DNA from: Paracoccaceae bacterium
GTDB lineage: Bacteria > Pseudomonadota > Alphaproteobacteria > Rhodobacterales > Rhodobacteraceae
DNA length: 57,690 bases
Assembly: GCA_030066905.1 (NCBI GenBank)
Contig: JASJAR010000042.1
Location: 1 to 57,690, forward strand
Direction of reading: 5' to 3'
The translations under genes were made by a program, and so were the position numbers. Positions 36,027-46,313 of this stretch are shown here, in pieces. Numbering within the stretch: the first letter of the stretch is position 1; each line of letters opens with the position of its first letter. The notes beneath the pieces are model-generated. The model was not told the origin of the DNA, ran no database searches, and saw nothing but the letters and a program-made list of their open reading frames with translations.

Positions 36027-37268
36027 ATGGCCAAGGCCCTGCCCGTCTCGCCGCTGGCCCCGGCCGGCTTTCCTGACTTGCCTGCGGTTGCGGGGGTGCG
36101 CTTCGCCGCTGCGGCAGCAGGGGTGAAATATGAGGGCCGCGACGATGTGATGCTGGCCGTGCTCGATCCGGGCACGACCGTTGCTGGCGTCTTCACCCAG
36201 TCAAAAACCCGTTCGGCTCCGGTTCTCGATTGCGAGGCGAAGCTCGGCGCGGATCGGCTTCGGGGCGACAGCCGGGAAGCCGCCGCCTTTCTCGTCAATG
36301 CCGGCAATTCCAATGCCTTCACCGGCCGCGCCGGCGACGAGAGCGTCGCCGCGCTCTGCCGAGCCGTATCGGCGGCGACGAACGTACCCGAGGCCCGTGT
36401 CTTCACCGCATCGACGGGCGTGATCGGCGAACGGCTGCCGCACGACCGTATCGAGGCAGTCATGGAAACCCTTGCCACCGGCCTCGACGCCTACGGCCTC
36501 CCCTCCGCCGCCCGGGCGATCATGACGACAGACACCTTCCCCAAGGGCGCGGCCCGCAAGGTCGAGATCGACGACCAGACCGTCACTATTGCCGGGATCG
36601 CGAAGGGTTCGGGCATGATCGCGCCGGATATGGCCACCCTCCTCGTCTACCTCTTCACCGATGCCCGGCTCTCCGCCGAGGCGCTCCAGCCCCTCGTTGC
36701 GGACCACAACGCGAAAACCTTTAACGCGATCACGGTCGACAGCGACACCTCGACGTCGGACACGCTTCTCGTCGCCGCAACCGGCGCCACAGGCATCGAC
36801 GCAACGGGGCACGAGGCGTTTGCCACCGCGCTCTTCGACGTCATGTTCGACCTCGCGACGCAGGTGGTTCGCGACGGCGAGGGCGCGTCGAAACTCATTC
36901 GCGTCCGGGTCACCGGAGCGGCCGACAACGCCGATGCCCGGCGCGCGGCCATGGCCGTTGCCAACTCGCCACTCGTCAAGACGGCCATCGCCGGGGAAGA
37001 CGCGAACTGGGGTCGCATTGTCATGGCAATCGGCAAGTCCGGGGCAGCGGCCGATCGCGACCGGATATCGATCCGCTTTGGCGAGATCGTCGTTGCCGAA
37101 AACGGCTGGGCGGCACAGAGCTACCGCGAAGAGGACGGGGCGGCCTATATGAAGCGCCGCGAGATCGACATCGTCGTCGGCCTCGGCGTCGGCGATGGCA
37201 CCTTCACCGCCTATACCTGCGATCTCACCCACGGCTACATCTCGATCAACGCGGATTACCGCTCTTGA
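36027..37268 (+). CDS. argJ: ArgJ, bifunctional ornithine acetyltransferase/N-acetylglutamate synthase
   Basis: A 413-residue ArgJ that moves the acetyl group from N-acetylornithine to glutamate in arginine synthesis. The self-cleavage site is KGSGMIAPDMATLL, with Ala203-Thr204; Thr204 becomes the N-terminal nucleophile of the beta chain. The usual Asn before Met-Ala-Thr is Asp here. NAGNSNAFTG, FTASTGVIGERLP and NSPLVKTAIAGEDANWGR are further signatures. It directly adjoins the isomerase gene and overlaps mutT by four bases. Confidence 0.96.
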   Translation: MAKALPVSPLAPAGFPDLPAVAGVRFAAAAAGVKYEGRDDVMLAVLDPGTTVAGVFTQSKTRSAPVLDCEAKLGADRLRGDSREAAAFLVNAGNSNAFTGRAGDESVAALCRAVSAATNVPEARVFTASTGVIGERLPHDRIEAVMETLATGLDAYGLPSAARAIMTTDTFPKGAARKVEIDDQTVTIAGIAKGSGMIAPDMATLLVYLFTDARLSAEALQPLVADHNAKTFNAITVDSDTSTSDTLLVAATGATGIDATGHEAFATALFDVMFDLATQVVRDGEGASKLIRVRVTGAADNADARRAAMAVANSPLVKTAIAGEDANWGRIVMAIGKSGAAADRDRISIRFGEIVVAENGWAAQSYREEDGAAYMKRREIDIVVGLGVGDGTFTAYTCDLTHGYISINADYRS

Positions 37269-37663
37269 AAGTCATCCTCGTCTCGGCCGTTGCCCTCATC
37301 GACGCCGACGCCCGGGTGCTTCTCGCCCGGCGACCGGAGGGCAAGTCCATGGCCGGGCTCTGGGAGTTCCCAGGCGGAAAAGTGGAGCCCGGCGAAACGC
37401 CGGAAGCCGCGCTGATCCGCGAACTCGAGGAAGAAATCGGGATCGGCACCTGGGCGTCCTGCCTGGCCCCCCTGACATTTGCGAGCCACAGCTACGACGA
37501 TTTCCATCTCCTGATGCCTGTCTTCGCCTGTCGGAAATGGGAGGGCGTGCCGGCTTCGCGGGAGGGCCAGACACTGAAATGGGTCAGACCGAGGGACCTG
37601 CGCGACTATCCGATGCCACCGGCCGATATACCGCTCATACCGGTTCTGCGCGACTGGCTCTGA
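37265..37663 (+). CDS. mutT: MutT-type Nudix hydrolase
   Basis: A 132-residue Nudix hydrolase, probably 8-oxo-dGTP diphosphatase. The Nudix box is GGKVEPGETPEAALIRELEEEIGI (residues about 37-60; key residues are Gly37, the Glu cluster REL-EEE and the last Gly). It starts with TTG at 37265, inside the argJ stop; this gives the usual short lead before LVSAVALIDADARVLL. Coupled to argJ on one transcript. Confidence 0.9.
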   Translation: MKVILVSAVALIDADARVLLARRPEGKSMAGLWEFPGGKVEPGETPEAALIRELEEEIGIGTWASCLAPLTFASHSYDDFHLLMPVFACRKWEGVPASREGQTLKWVRPRDLRDYPMPPADIPLIPVLRDWL

Positions 37664-37786
37664 GGCGGCCTCGCGCCCGCAGAATGTTTCTCGCCGCAAC
37701 GCAATATTCTCATAATGCTGAATTTTTTAGTAGATTATTTCCTCGTTGGGCCTAATTTCAGCGCTGCTGAGATTGGGGATGAGCTC

Positions 37787-37924
37787 ATGCTAAAGACGAT
37801 CACGCTTGGTAGCTGTGTTCTAGTGCAGGGCGTATTTATGCGCGCGCTGGCCGACGGTCGTATTGCCGTCCGGGTAGGGACAACGGTCTTCGAAGGTTAT
37901 CCTGTGGAACAAGAGGCTGCCTGA
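37787..37924 (+). CDS. Small 45-residue protein in an AT-rich island
   Basis: A short frame starting MLKTITLGSCVLVQGVFMR and ending GYPVEQEAA, read with GGGGA seven bases before its ATG. The same frame is open to 37715 (69 residues), but that start is worse. The upstream 120 bases are much richer in A and T than the rest of the window. A strong bidirectional terminator follows (37949-37976), which supports its being a transcribed unit of its own. The protein has one Cys and looks like a small beta-strand fold. I cannot assign a family with confidence. Confidence 0.55.
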   Translation: MLKTITLGSCVLVQGVFMRALADGRIAVRVGTTVFEGYPVEQEAA

Positions 37925-37948
37925 CGCAGAGCTCCTGAACCTGAGTTC

Positions 37949-37976
37949 AAAAGGGCGACCCGAGGGTCGCCCTTTT
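37949..37976. terminator. Bidirectional intrinsic terminator
   Basis: AAAAGGGCGACCC (37949-37961) pairs with GGGTCGCCCTTTT (37964-37976) around a two-base gap, giving a 12-13 pair stem with T-runs on both strands. It lies between the 45-residue gene (plus) and infB (minus) and can end both. Confidence 0.88.
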
Positions 37977-37995
37977 CATTTCACCGGCCATCGTA

Positions 37996-40494
37996 TCAGT
38001 CGAGCGTCCGCTCGACCTCCTCGCGCTCGAAGATCTCGATGACATCGCCTTCGCGAATATCCTCGTAGTTCTCGAAGGCCATACCGCATTCCTGGCCCGA
38101 CTGCACTTCGGGCACTTCGTCCTTGAAGCGTTTCAGCGTCTTCAGCGTCCCTTCGTGGATCACCACGTCGTCGCGCAGAAGCCGCACGCCAGCAGAGCGC
38201 CGTGCGACGCCTTCGGTGACGAGACAACCCGCCACCTTGCCGACGCCGGAGACCTTGAAGACCTCCTTGATCTCGGCATAGCCGATGAAGTTCTCCCGCA
38301 CCTCCGCCGAAAGAAGCCCCGAGGCCGCCGCCTTGATGTCGTCCACGAGGTCGTAGATCACGCTGTAATAGCGGATTTCGACGCCCTTCTGGTTGGCGGT
38401 GTTCCTCGCGGACGCGTTGGCGCGCACGTTAAACCCGATCACCGGCGATCCGCTGGCCTCGGCAAGACCGACATCGGTCTCGGTAATCGCGCCCACGCCA
38501 TAGTGCAGCACCCGGACCCGCACTTCCTCGTTGCCGATCTTCTCCATCGCCTGAACGATAGCTTCGGCGGAGCCCTGCACGTCGGCCTTCACAACAATGG
38601 GCATTTCGGCCACTGCCTCGTCGGCCTTGGCCTTTGCCATCATCTGCTCGAGCGTTGTCGCGGCTCCGGCAGCGGCGCGCTTCTCTTTGGCTGCCTTCTC
38701 GCGGTACTCGGCGATCTCCCGCGCCTGGGCCTCTGTTTCCACGACGTTCAGAACGTCGCCCGCCTCCGGCGTCCCGTTAAGCCCCAGCACCTCGACGGGA
38801 ACGGACGGTCCGGCTTCGGTGACCCGCTCGCCCTTGTCGTTCTCCATTGCCCGGACCTTGCCCCACTGCTCGCCGACGACGAAGATATCGCCTTGGCGCA
38901 GGGTGCCGTTTTGCACCAGCACCGTTGCCACCGGCCCCCGGCCGACGTCAAGCTGGGCTTCGATCACCGCGCCTTGCGCAGCGCGGGTAGGGTTGGCCTT
39001 CAGTTCGAGGATTTCGGCCTGCAACGCGATGGCTTCGAGAAGCTCGTCGAGGCCCTTTCCGGTGATCGCCGAAACCTCGACATCCTGGACCTCGCCCGAC
39101 ATCTTCTCGACGATCACCTCGTGCTGGAGAAGGTCGGTACGCACCTTGTCGGGCGTCGCATCCGGCTTGTCGATCTTGTTGATCGCAACGATCATCGGCA
39201 CTTCAGCGGCCTTGGCGTGATTGATCGCCTCAACGGTCTGCGGCATCACCGCATCGTCGGCGGCAACGACGAGGACCACGATATCGGTGACCTGAGCGCC
39301 CCGCGCCCGCATCGACGTGAACGCCGCGTGGCCAGGTGTGTCGAGAAACGACAGCACCGCACCGCTTTCTGTCTTCACCTGATAGGCGCCGATGTGCTGG
39401 GTGATCCCCCCAGCCTCGCCGGCAGTGACATTCGCGTTCCGGATCGCGTCGAGCAAAGACGTCTTGCCGTGGTCGACATGGCCCATGATTGTGATCACCG
39501 GCGGGCGCGGCTGAAGGTCTTCGGCCTTGTCCTCGACGGAATCGATCACCTGTTCCACGTCGGCGTCGGAGACCCGCTGCACCTTATGGCCGAACTCCTC
39601 GATGATAAGCTCCGCCGTATCGGCGTCGATGGTCTGGTTCTGGGTCGCCATGATCCCGTTGTTCATCAGCGACTTGACCACATCGGCCACCCGCTCGGAC
39701 ATCCGGTTGGCCAGTTCCGACACCATGATCGCCTCGGGCAGTTGCACCGTGCGCACGACCTTTTCGCGCTCCACCGAGCCGCCCATTGCCTTCTGGCGGG
39801 CCCGCTCCTGCTTACGCTTCATCGCCGCGAGCGAGCGTTGCCGCCCCCCTTCGCCGCCAGAGAGCGCCTGGTTGAGCGTCAGCTTGCCCGAGCGGCGATT
39901 GTCGTCGCGCCCGCGACCCTTCTGTTCGCGGCGGTCGTCACGCTCCCGCTCGGGCTTCCGAGCGGTGGACGGCTTGGCACCGCGGGGCGCGTCCTGCGGA
40001 GCCGGCGCCGTGGCGGCGGCAGCGGGCGCCGGCTCGGCCGGGCGCGCCTTGGCGGCCTCCGCCTCGCGCTTGCGGCGCTCGTCTTCCTCGGCCTTGGCCT
40101 TCAACGCTTCTTCGCGCTCGCGCTCCTCGCGCTCCTTGGCCTCCGCTTCTTCCCGGCGGCGCTCGCGCTCCTCGGCCCGAGCCTTTTCCTCGGCCTCGCG
40201 CTTCTTGGCTTCCTCGGCCTCGCTGGCCTTGGCCGCCGCAAGCGCCTTCATCCGGCGTTCGAGCTCGGCGTCGGAAATCCCGGCAGGACGCTTCGAAGGA
40301 TCGCCGCCTCCGGCAACCCCGCCCGCCTTGGAAGGCTGCGATCCGCCTCCAGCGCTCGGTTTCGGAACAACAACGCGCTTGCGCTTGGTCTCGACCACGA
40401 CATTCTTCGTCCGGCCATGAGAGAAGCTCTGCTTCACCTGACCCGACCGGCCACCGCTGAGGCCCAACGTCTTCTTGCCGCCAGTATCGCTCAT
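37996..40494 (-). CDS. infB: Translation initiation factor IF-2
   Basis: An 832-residue IF-2, the GTPase that delivers initiator tRNA to the ribosome. The N-terminal 70-240 region is very rich in Glu, Lys, Arg and Ala, as in other alphaproteobacteria, and probably coiled. The GTPase begins with [19 protein letters not shown] (G1), and has DTPGHAAF (G3) and [10 protein letters not shown] (G4). Domains II-IV follow to the C-terminus. The start ATG overlaps the ylxR stop by four bases. Last gene of the rimP-nusA-ylxR-infB operon, ended by the hairpin at 37949-37976. Confidence 0.98.
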   Translation of the reverse strand: MSDTGGKKTLGLSGGRSGQVKQSFSHGRTKNVVVETKRKRVVVPKPSAGGGSQPSKAGGVAGGGDPSKRPAGISDAELERRMKALAAAKASEAEEAKKREAEEKARAEERERRREEAEAKEREEREREEALKAKAEEDERRKREAEAAKARPAEPAPAAAATAPAPQDAPRGAKPSTARKPERERDDRREQKGRGRDDNRRSGKLTLNQALSGGEGGRQRSLAAMKRKQERARQKAMGGSVEREKVVRTVQLPEAIMVSELANRMSERVADVVKSLMNNGIMATQNQTIDADTAELIIEEFGHKVQRVSDADVEQVIDSVEDKAEDLQPRPPVITIMGHVDHGKTSLLDAIRNANVTAGEAGGITQHIGAYQVKTESGAVLSFLDTPGHAAFTSMRARGAQVTDIVVLVVAADDAVMPQTVEAINHAKAAEVPMIVAINKIDKPDATPDKVRTDLLQHEVIVEKMSGEVQDVEVSAITGKGLDELLEAIALQAEILELKANPTRAAQGAVIEAQLDVGRGPVATVLVQNGTLRQGDIFVVGEQWGKVRAMENDKGERVTEAGPSVPVEVLGLNGTPEAGDVLNVVETEAQAREIAEYREKAAKEKRAAAGAATTLEQMMAKAKADEAVAEMPIVVKADVQGSAEAIVQAMEKIGNEEVRVRVLHYGVGAITETDVGLAEASGSPVIGFNVRANASARNTANQKGVEIRYYSVIYDLVDDIKAAASGLLSAEVRENFIGYAEIKEVFKVSGVGKVAGCLVTEGVARRSAGVRLLRDDVVIHEGTLKTLKRFKDEVPEVQSGQECGMAFENYEDIREGDVIEIFEREEVERTLD

Positions 40495-41123
40495 ACTGTT
40501 GTCTTTACCTTTCCGGCGGTGGTCCCGCCGTCATGATCGCGAACGCCCGAAAGCCGGATCGCGTCCTCTCTGATACGTTCAGTGAGTCCGCCCCGGGCAA
40601 GCGCGGCATGTATCACACGTTCCCGCCCGAAGGACAAACCCAATTCTTGCGCGGTCAGAACGTCAAAAAATGACCCCCGACCGCCCGGTTTGTGAAGCTT
40701 CGACTTGCCCCGCTCGGAGCCGTCCGAAGCCTGCAGAAGGATGACCGCTTCGCCCTTCGCGAGCCAATCCTTCACCTTTTCGTAACCCGTCACCGCCGCG
40801 CCGGCCTTGCGGGCCATAGAGATGAGGTCGGTGACCCGGCGGGCGAGCTGCGTCTCGACGCTGTCGACCAGCCCCTCCGGCACCTCGACCGCCGCTTTCA
40901 ATCCGCGGGCGAAGAGCTTTTTCTTCACCGCCATCTCCAGCGCAGACCGTTCGGCTGCGACATAGACGCCGCGCCCGGGGAGCTTACCCGAGATATCGGG
41001 CACCAGCGCCCCATCGGGACCCAGCGCGAACCGGATCAGCCCGCGCTTCGGCTGAACCTCTCCGGTGGCGATGCAGCGCCGCTCCGGCTCGGTCCGGTCT
41101 TTCGTCCTGACGCCGCGCGACAT
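40491..41123 (-). CDS. YlxR (DUF448) fused to an L7Ae-like RNA-binding domain
   Basis: A 210-residue RNA-binding protein. The N-terminal DUF448/YlxR part (about 1-90) has [19 protein letters not shown] and GRGVYVAA; the second part (about 95-185) looks like the L7Ae/YlxQ fold ([21 protein letters not shown] and [12 protein letters not shown]). Gram-positives have these as two genes; alphaproteobacteria often have this fusion. The ATG at 41123 gives [15 protein letters not shown]; the open frame further upstream is a nusA shadow. It sits between nusA and infB and overlaps infB by four bases. Confidence 0.9.
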   Translation of the reverse strand: MSRGVRTKDRTEPERRCIATGEVQPKRGLIRFALGPDGALVPDISGKLPGRGVYVAAERSALEMAVKKKLFARGLKAAVEVPEGLVDSVETQLARRVTDLISMARKAGAAVTGYEKVKDWLAKGEAVILLQASDGSERGKSKLHKPGGRGSFFDVLTAQELGLSFGRERVIHAALARGGLTERIREDAIRLSGVRDHDGGTTAGKVKTTV

Positions 41124-41145
41124 GGGCCCGTCCCGGAGCCCGAAA

Positions 41146-42774
41146 TCAGGCTCCGGCCTCCTCGGTCTCGGCGTCGCCTTCCTCGGCATCCCCTTCTTCG
41201 GCGACAAGGTCGGCGGGATCGACCCAGCCAAGCTGGATGCGTGCGGTCATCACCATGTGCTGCGCCTCTTCGAGGCTGACATCGAAGGGCTCGAGAAGCC
41301 CGTCATCCTTCACCCGCTCGCCATCGACCGTTGTCCAGCCACCGGCAAGCTCCCAATCGGCACAGGTTGCAAAATCTTCGAGGGTTTTGACGCCATCTGA
41401 GGCCAGCGCCTGCACCATCTGGGGCGTGAGCCCTTCGAAATCAATAAGGCTCTGTTCCGCCCCAAGCTCGATGGCCTTGTCGAGCGCGGCCTTGTTGAGC
41501 GCCTCGAGATGATCGCGCGCCCGGGCCTGAAGCTCGTTCGCGGTGTCTTCGTCGACCCCGTCGATGACGAGAAGCTCGTCGATCTCGACATAGGCCACCT
41601 CTTCGAGGTTGGTAAAACCTTCCGAGACCAGAAGCTGGGCGAAGAACTCGTCGAGATCGAGCGTGTCCATGAAGAGCTTGGTGCGCTCTTCGAACTCCGC
41701 CTGGCGGCGCGCGCTTTCCTGCTCCTCGGTCATGATGTCGATGTCGAGGCCGGTGAGTTGCGAGGCGAGCCGCACGTTCTGGCCCCGCCGCCCGATGGCG
41801 AGGCTGAGTTGGTCGTCGGGCACGACCACTTCGATCCGGGCGGCCTCCTCATCGATCACAACTTTCGAGACTTCCGCCGGTTGCAGCGCGTTCACCAGAA
41901 AGGTCGCCTGATCCTCGTTCCAGGGGATGATGTCGATCTTCTCGCCCTGAAGTTCGTTGACAACCGCCTGCACGCGGCTACCCCGCATACCGACACAGGC
42001 CCCTACCGGGTCGATGGAGTTATCGTAGGAAATCACCGCAATCTTCGCCCGGCTCCCGGGGTCCCGGGCCACCGCCTTGATCTCGATAATGCCGTCATAG
42101 ATCTCCGGCACTTCCATCTTGAAAAGCTCGGCCATGAATTCCGGTGCCGTGCGCGAGAGGAAAATCTGCGGGCCGCGGGGCTCCCGGCGCACATCCTTGA
42201 TATAGCAGCGGATGCGGTCGTTCGGCCGGTAGCTTTCCCGCCCGATCTTCTCGTTCCGACGCAGGACGGCTTCACCGGTACCCACATCGACGATGACGTT
42301 GCCATATTCCTCGCGTTTGACCTGACCGTTGATGATTGTGCCAGCCCGATCCTTGAACTCCTCGAACTGCCGGTCGCGCTCGGCCTCACGCACCTTCTGG
42401 AGGATGACTTGTTTTGCCGATTGCGCCGCGATCCGACCCATATCCACAGGTGGGACCTCATCGACGATGGTGTCGCCGGGCTTGGGGTCGTCGAGATATT
42501 GCTTGGCCTGGTCCGGGGTGAGCTGCGCCTGGTAGTTCTCGAGCTCCTCCTCCTCAGGGTCGATGACCGTGCGCACCCGGGTAAACGTCGCCTTCCCGGT
42601 CTTGCGGTCGATGGAGACGCGGATGTCCATCTCCGCCCCGTAACGTGACTTCGCCGCCCGGGCGAGGCTCTCTTCCATCGCTTCGATCACGAGCGCGGGG
42701 TCGATCATCTTCTCCCGCGCCACCGCCTCGGCGGTCTGCAAAAGCTCAAGCTGGTTGGCTGAGGTAATGGCCAT
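41146..42774 (-). CDS. nusA: Transcription termination/antitermination factor NusA
   Basis: A 542-residue NusA. N-terminal RNA-polymerase-binding domain (1-125), S1 domain (about 130-200, with [14 protein letters not shown]), and two KH domains with [25 protein letters not shown] (in parts: [12 protein letters not shown]) and [17 protein letters not shown], then a C-terminal helix-hairpin-helix part and an acidic tail ([14 protein letters not shown]). It starts [14 protein letters not shown] three bases after the rimP stop. It can regulate its own operon through the leader terminator at 43369-43390 (inference). Confidence 0.98.
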   Translation of the reverse strand: MAITSANQLELLQTAEAVAREKMIDPALVIEAMEESLARAAKSRYGAEMDIRVSIDRKTGKATFTRVRTVIDPEEEELENYQAQLTPDQAKQYLDDPKPGDTIVDEVPPVDMGRIAAQSAKQVILQKVREAERDRQFEEFKDRAGTIINGQVKREEYGNVIVDVGTGEAVLRRNEKIGRESYRPNDRIRCYIKDVRREPRGPQIFLSRTAPEFMAELFKMEVPEIYDGIIEIKAVARDPGSRAKIAVISYDNSIDPVGACVGMRGSRVQAVVNELQGEKIDIIPWNEDQATFLVNALQPAEVSKVVIDEEAARIEVVVPDDQLSLAIGRRGQNVRLASQLTGLDIDIMTEEQESARRQAEFEERTKLFMDTLDLDEFFAQLLVSEGFTNLEEVAYVEIDELLVIDGVDEDTANELQARARDHLEALNKAALDKAIELGAEQSLIDFEGLTPQMVQALASDGVKTLEDFATCADWELAGGWTTVDGERVKDDGLLEPFDVSLEEAQHMVMTARIQLGWVDPADLVAEEGDAEEGDAETEEAGA

Positions 42775-42777
42775 GCG

Positions 42778-43353
42778 TCAGGTCTCCTCGTCCCCGTCCA
42801 TCAGGGTTTGAATTTCATCGAATTGGGCCTCGTCGACGGCCCCTGCATCTTTGCGTGCGCGCAGCACATCGCGAATAAGCTCGTCGGTCAGAACGAGCTT
42901 GGCGTCCGTCAGCCACTCGAACTTGAGCCCGATCGTCCCTTCGGGAATCGCGATCAGCACCTCGTCGCCCTCGGTTCCTTCGAGCAGGCCCTTGAACCGC
43001 CGGCGCCCGTCGATCATCTCGTCCGTTTCGAGTTTGGCCGCATGGCCCTCCCAGGCATCGAAATCCTTCAGCCGCGTCAGCGGGCGGTCGATCCCCGGGC
43101 TCGAAACCTCAAGCGTGTATTGATCCTCGATTGGGTCTTCGACATCGAGCGTGGCGGACACCGCCGTCGAAATCGCCGCGCAATCGTCGACCTCGATTCC
43201 CCCGTCAGGGCGTTCGGCCATGATCTGCAAGGTCTTGGACTTCCCGCCCATCAGCCGCACCCGCACCACCTCGAACCCGAGGTCTTCGACCACGGGTGTC
43301 ACGATCTCGGCGATGCGCCGGTCGAGGCTGGCTTTGGCAATCAGATCGTTCAA
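42778..43353 (-). CDS. rimP: Ribosome maturation factor RimP
   Basis: A 191-residue 30S maturation factor. It has the usual blocks [45 protein letters not shown] and [18 protein letters not shown] (in pieces: [13 protein letters not shown]). The start is chosen as TTG at 43353 because it gives [13 protein letters not shown], the usual alphaproteobacterial beginning; GTG at 43368 or 43431 in the same frame would place the terminator hairpin inside the coding sequence. The ribosome-binding site is weak (GGAC). First gene of the rimP-nusA-ylxR-infB operon. Confidence 0.93.
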   Translation of the reverse strand: MNDLIAKASLDRRIAEIVTPVVEDLGFEVVRVRLMGGKSKTLQIMAERPDGGIEVDDCAAISTAVSATLDVEDPIEDQYTLEVSSPGIDRPLTRLKDFDAWEGHAAKLETDEMIDGRRRFKGLLEGTEGDEVLIAIPEGTIGLKFEWLTDAKLVLTDELIRDVLRARKDAGAVDEAQFDEIQTLMDGDEET

Positions 43354-43368
43354 CGGTCGTCCAGACAC

Positions 43369-43390
43369 AAAAAAAGGGGCCAGCGGCCCC
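43369..43390 (-). terminator. Strong intrinsic terminator in the rimP leader (possible attenuator)
   Basis: On the minus strand GGGGCC, GCT, GGCCCC (43390-43376) is followed by seven T (43375-43369), 16 bases before the rimP start. A good promoter lies about 60-85 bases further upstream on the same strand (43475-43447), so this hairpin is inside the leader. It could also simply end the CAP-protein transcript. Confidence 0.8.
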
Positions 43391-43446
43391 GAGCGTCGTT
43401 CCGGTGGAGCGTCGGGGGTGGAGGCCGACACGCCGCTGTCGAGAGC

Positions 43447-43475
43447 GATATACGCTCCGGCTCGGTCGAGCGCAA
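43447..43475 (-). promoter_or_regulatory. Sigma-70-type promoter for rimP-nusA-ylxR-infB
   Basis: On the minus strand TTGCGC (43475-43470) and TATATC (43452-43447) are 17 bases apart. Transcription would start near 43440 and give a leader of about 85 bases that contains the terminator at 43390-43369. Predicted from sequence. Confidence 0.62.
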
Positions 43476-43501
43476 GGGGGCGCCAGCCGGGCGAGGCCCG
43501 G

Positions 43502-44134
43502 TCAGCCGATGAAGTTCTGGGTCACCCAGTAACGCCCGCAATACTGGGCCCTGGGATCGAAGGCCACCGCCACCGCCGTACGGGTCGCGCGCCGGTCGAG
43601 GATGTTCTTGCGGTGCCCGGGGCTTTCCATCCAGAGCTGGACGATGTGGCGCGCGAGCGAGGCGTAGGAATGGGCCGGAAGCGGCCGGCCGTCATAGGTT
43701 GCGAACTTGCATGAGCCGCTGTCGAGGATCTTGAACCGGCGGTTGTCGATCCGGTAGCGGTGCACCATGCCGATGTTCTCCGACCCGGTGCGATACTGTA
43801 CGCCGGTGGATTTGATGCGCTGGCTGAGCGACGCCTTTCCCGGAATCGTGCTGCGGTGGGAAAGCACCTGGCGCGAGGCCATCCAGTTCGAATGCCCGCG
43901 GGCAACACCCGCGACGCCGGACCCGGCATCGCCGACGGGCCGCAGACCCGCGCGGCAGCGGTGATAGTTCACCTCCGCCCTCACCGCGGCGTCAAAGAGC
44001 CCCTGATTGATCCGTTTGGTCGGCACCACGATCTCGGCCGCACGCGCCGGGATGTTCCGGGTGCAGGCTTCGGCAATCGTGGCGGTTGCAAACAATGCCA
44101 CGCCACAGACGGCAGCAAAAATCGTGGCTTTCAT
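43502..44134 (-). CDS. CAP-domain (SCP-like) exported protein
   Basis: A 210-residue secreted protein. Signal peptide about 1-22 ([20 protein letters not shown]), then a CAP/SCP domain: [32 protein letters not shown] (in parts: [16 protein letters not shown]), [35 protein letters not shown] and YWVTQNFIG at the end. The GENI-, H-x-N- and W-x-S-P-G-H-type motifs of the family are present. The start at 44134 is used; the frame extends 6 codons upstream. A hairpin without T-run overlaps its stop (43487-43501). Function unknown; the fold occurs in secreted and wall-associated proteins. Confidence 0.85.
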   Translation of the reverse strand: MKATIFAAVCGVALFATATIAEACTRNIPARAAEIVVPTKRINQGLFDAAVRAEVNYHRCRAGLRPVGDAGSGVAGVARGHSNWMASRQVLSHRSTIPGKASLSQRIKSTGVQYRTGSENIGMVHRYRIDNRRFKILDSGSCKFATYDGRPLPAHSYASLARHIVQLWMESPGHRKNILDRRATRTAVAVAFDPRAQYCGRYWVTQNFIG

Positions 44135-44260
44135 CCCCAGGTCCCCAAACACGCGTCCCCCTCAGGACAGCATGCGCGCGTTCGTGACCAAACCTAGGCA
44201 TCTGGCTGACAACGTTAAGTCATTTTTCGCCCCAATCGGGACAATTGCTAGGAAATCGGC

Positions 44261-45244
44261 CTAATTGTCTGCGAATGAGCGACGAAGCGCATCGGAACTG
44301 CGCACGAGTTCCGCCGTGATCCCCGGTTCGGAGAGCGCGTGCCCAGCGCGGGGAATCATCACCAGCCGCGAGGCCGGCCAGTTTTCATGAAGCCGCATCG
44401 CCGATGCCGGCGGGCAGATCATGTCGTAGCGGCCCTGGACGATCGTACCCGGGACCTTGTCGATCCGGCCGATATTGGCGAGCACCCAGCCGTCCTGTTC
44501 GAGGAACCCGGCGTTGGTGAAGTAGTGATTCTCGAGCCGGGCGAAGGCCCGGGCATATTCCGACGGGCTGTCTCCCCCGGGGCCGTCGTTGTCGATGGAG
44601 GCCAGCGTGTTTTCCCAGCTGGTCCAGGCCCGGGCGAAACGGGTTTCGAGCGCGTGATCTCCCGAAAACAACCGCCGTCCGTAGGCGGCGATGAGATCGT
44701 CCCGCTCGTCGGCCGGGACGAGGTTGCGAAACCGTCCCCAGACGTCCGGCCAGAACTGCCCCGCGCCGCCGCCATAGAACCAATCAAGCTCTGCCCGGGT
44801 CATCAGAAAGACGCCCCGCAACATCAGGTGCAGCACCCGGTCGGGGTGGGTCACACCGTAGATCAGCCCCAGCGTTGCGCCCCAGCTTCCGCCGAACACC
44901 ACCCAACGGTCGATCCCGAGAGTCTCCCGGATTTGCTCGATGTCGCGGATAAGATGCCAGGTCGTGTTGGCCTCGATGCTGGCATGGGGCCGCGAGCGCC
45001 CGCAGCCCCTCTGGTCGAAGAGCACCACGCGGTAATGGGCGGGGTCGAAATACCGCCGCATCGCAGGGCTGCATCCTCCGCCGGGGCCGCCGTGGAGCAC
45101 GACCACCGGCACACCCTCGGGGTTGCCGCATTGCTCGACATAGACCCGGTGGCCATCGCCCACATCGAGCATCCGCTGATCGAACGGGTCGATCGGCGGG
45201 TAGAGAAACTGGCTTGCGGCCTTTTTGCCCGGGGATTTGTCCAT
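44261..45244 (-). CDS. pip: Proline iminopeptidase
   Basis: A 327-residue alpha/beta-hydrolase that releases N-terminal proline. The oxyanion region is HGGPGGGCSPAMR (about 51-63), FDQRGCGRS follows, and the nucleophile is Ser120 in GGSWG; Asp274 (GRYDMICPP) and His302 (AGHALSEP) complete the triad. The start ATG at 45244 is inside an open frame that reaches 45289. It is divergent from ubiG, and a TATATATA tract at 45253-45260 lies between. Confidence 0.93.
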   Translation of the reverse strand: MDKSPGKKAASQFLYPPIDPFDQRMLDVGDGHRVYVEQCGNPEGVPVVVLHGGPGGGCSPAMRRYFDPAHYRVVLFDQRGCGRSRPHASIEANTTWHLIRDIEQIRETLGIDRWVVFGGSWGATLGLIYGVTHPDRVLHLMLRGVFLMTRAELDWFYGGGAGQFWPDVWGRFRNLVPADERDDLIAAYGRRLFSGDHALETRFARAWTSWENTLASIDNDGPGGDSPSEYARAFARLENHYFTNAGFLEQDGWVLANIGRIDKVPGTIVQGRYDMICPPASAMRLHENWPASRLVMIPRAGHALSEPGITAELVRSSDALRRSFADN

Positions 45245-45315
45245 GCCCGATCTATATATACCGCCGACGCCCCCCGCCATGGGGGACATTCGGACTTTAT
45301 TGACGGGAAAGGCCC

Positions 45316-46071
45316 ATGCCGAACGATCAAACCACCATCGACCCCGCCGAGATCGAGAAGTTCCAGGCCATGGCCGCGGAATGGTGGGACCCGAACGGCA
45401 AGTTCAAGCCGCTCCACATGCTGAACCCCTGCCGGCTCGACTACATCACCGGCCAGATCGCATCCGAGTTCGAACGCGACCTGGCCGCCGAGCGGCCCTT
45501 CGAAGGTTTGCGGCTTCTCGACATCGGCTGTGGCGGCGGGCTTCTCGCCGAACCCATGACCCGGCTCGGGGCCGAGGTGGTGGGGGCCGACGCGGCCGAG
45601 CGCAACATTCCCGTCGCGAGGCTCCATGCTGAAGAGCAGGGGCTCGGCATCGACTACCGCCATACCACCGCCGAGGCGCTCGCCGCCGATGGCGAGGTCT
45701 TCGACGTCGTGCTCAACATGGAGGTCGTCGAACACGTCTCGGACCCACAGGCCTATCTCAAGGCCTGCCACGATCTCCTCAAACCCGGCGGACTGATGGT
45801 CTGCTCGACGCTGAACCGGAACCCCAAGAGTTATCTCTTCGCCATCATCGGCGCCGAGCACGTCATGCGCTGGCTGCCGAAAGGCACCCATGAATGGAAG
45901 AAGTTCATCACCCCCGATGAACTCTTCGATCTGCTGCGCAATGCCGGTCTCGACCCGGTGGACAAGAAGGGGATGGTGTTCAATCCCGTCACGTGGTCCT
46001 GGGGCCTTTCCGTGCGGGACCTGTCGGTCAACTACGTCACCGCAAGTATCCGCCCGGGCGCCGAGACGTGA
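45316..46071 (+). CDS. ubiG: Ubiquinone biosynthesis O-methyltransferase UbiG
   Basis: A 251-residue SAM-dependent methyltransferase that does both O-methylations in ubiquinone synthesis. The start is [26 protein letters not shown], the well-known UbiG opening; [14 protein letters not shown] is the SAM motif, and [32 protein letters not shown] and [11 protein letters not shown] follow. The ATG at 45316 is in the region divergent with pip. The gene ends before a repeat-containing intergenic stretch. Confidence 0.97.
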   Translation: MPNDQTTIDPAEIEKFQAMAAEWWDPNGKFKPLHMLNPCRLDYITGQIASEFERDLAAERPFEGLRLLDIGCGGGLLAEPMTRLGAEVVGADAAERNIPVARLHAEEQGLGIDYRHTTAEALAADGEVFDVVLNMEVVEHVSDPQAYLKACHDLLKPGGLMVCSTLNRNPKSYLFAIIGAEHVMRWLPKGTHEWKKFITPDELFDLLRNAGLDPVDKKGMVFNPVTWSWGLSVRDLSVNYVTASIRPGAET

Positions 46072-46152
46072 GTTGCGCACCGGTGGCGGCGCCGCAGCGG
46101 CTCGTGGCTTGAGGGGACATCCGTTTATCCGTTCCGATCACGATCCCCCCTT

Positions 46153-46227
46153 GTCCCGGGCTTGACCCGGGACCTCGATCAACGATGCGCTGCCAGGGCT
46201 CGGGGCGCCGGATCAGGTCCGGGGCGA
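46153..46227. repeat. REP-like intergenic repeat, copy B (two arms)
   Basis: First arm: TCCCGGG, CTTGA, CCCGGGA (46154-46172). Second arm: CCGGA, TCAGG, TCCGG (46209-46223). Both are inverted repeats, and the two arms face each other. The second is the reverse complement of copy A (24011-24036) and the first matches copy C (51981-52002). The 242-base gap between ubiG and the MarR gene contains nothing else I can support. Confidence 0.55.
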
Positions 46228-46313
46228 GTTTCGTCAGGGGGATTTCCGGGGAGAACGCAACGTCCCCTTCAAGCCAAAACAGACGACCCGTTTCAGGCAG
46301 CACTCATCGCCTC

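Noticed and set aside
38155..40536. 793-codon open frame opposite infB, and similar long frames opposite secA, dnaK, oppA, the GT14 gene and cysQ
   Set aside because: High GC content leaves the opposite strand open. The proteins read like scrambled Arg/Asp/His repeats, and the real genes on the other strand are unambiguous.
42778..43431. Longer rimP from GTG at 43431 or 43368
   Set aside because: These starts put the terminator hairpin or its T-run in or at the coding sequence and lack ribosome-binding sites; the TTG at 43353 matches the family's usual start.
45253..45260. TATATATA tract as a -10 box for ubiG or pip
   Set aside because: No fitting -35 at the right distance on either strand, so I report only an AT tract.
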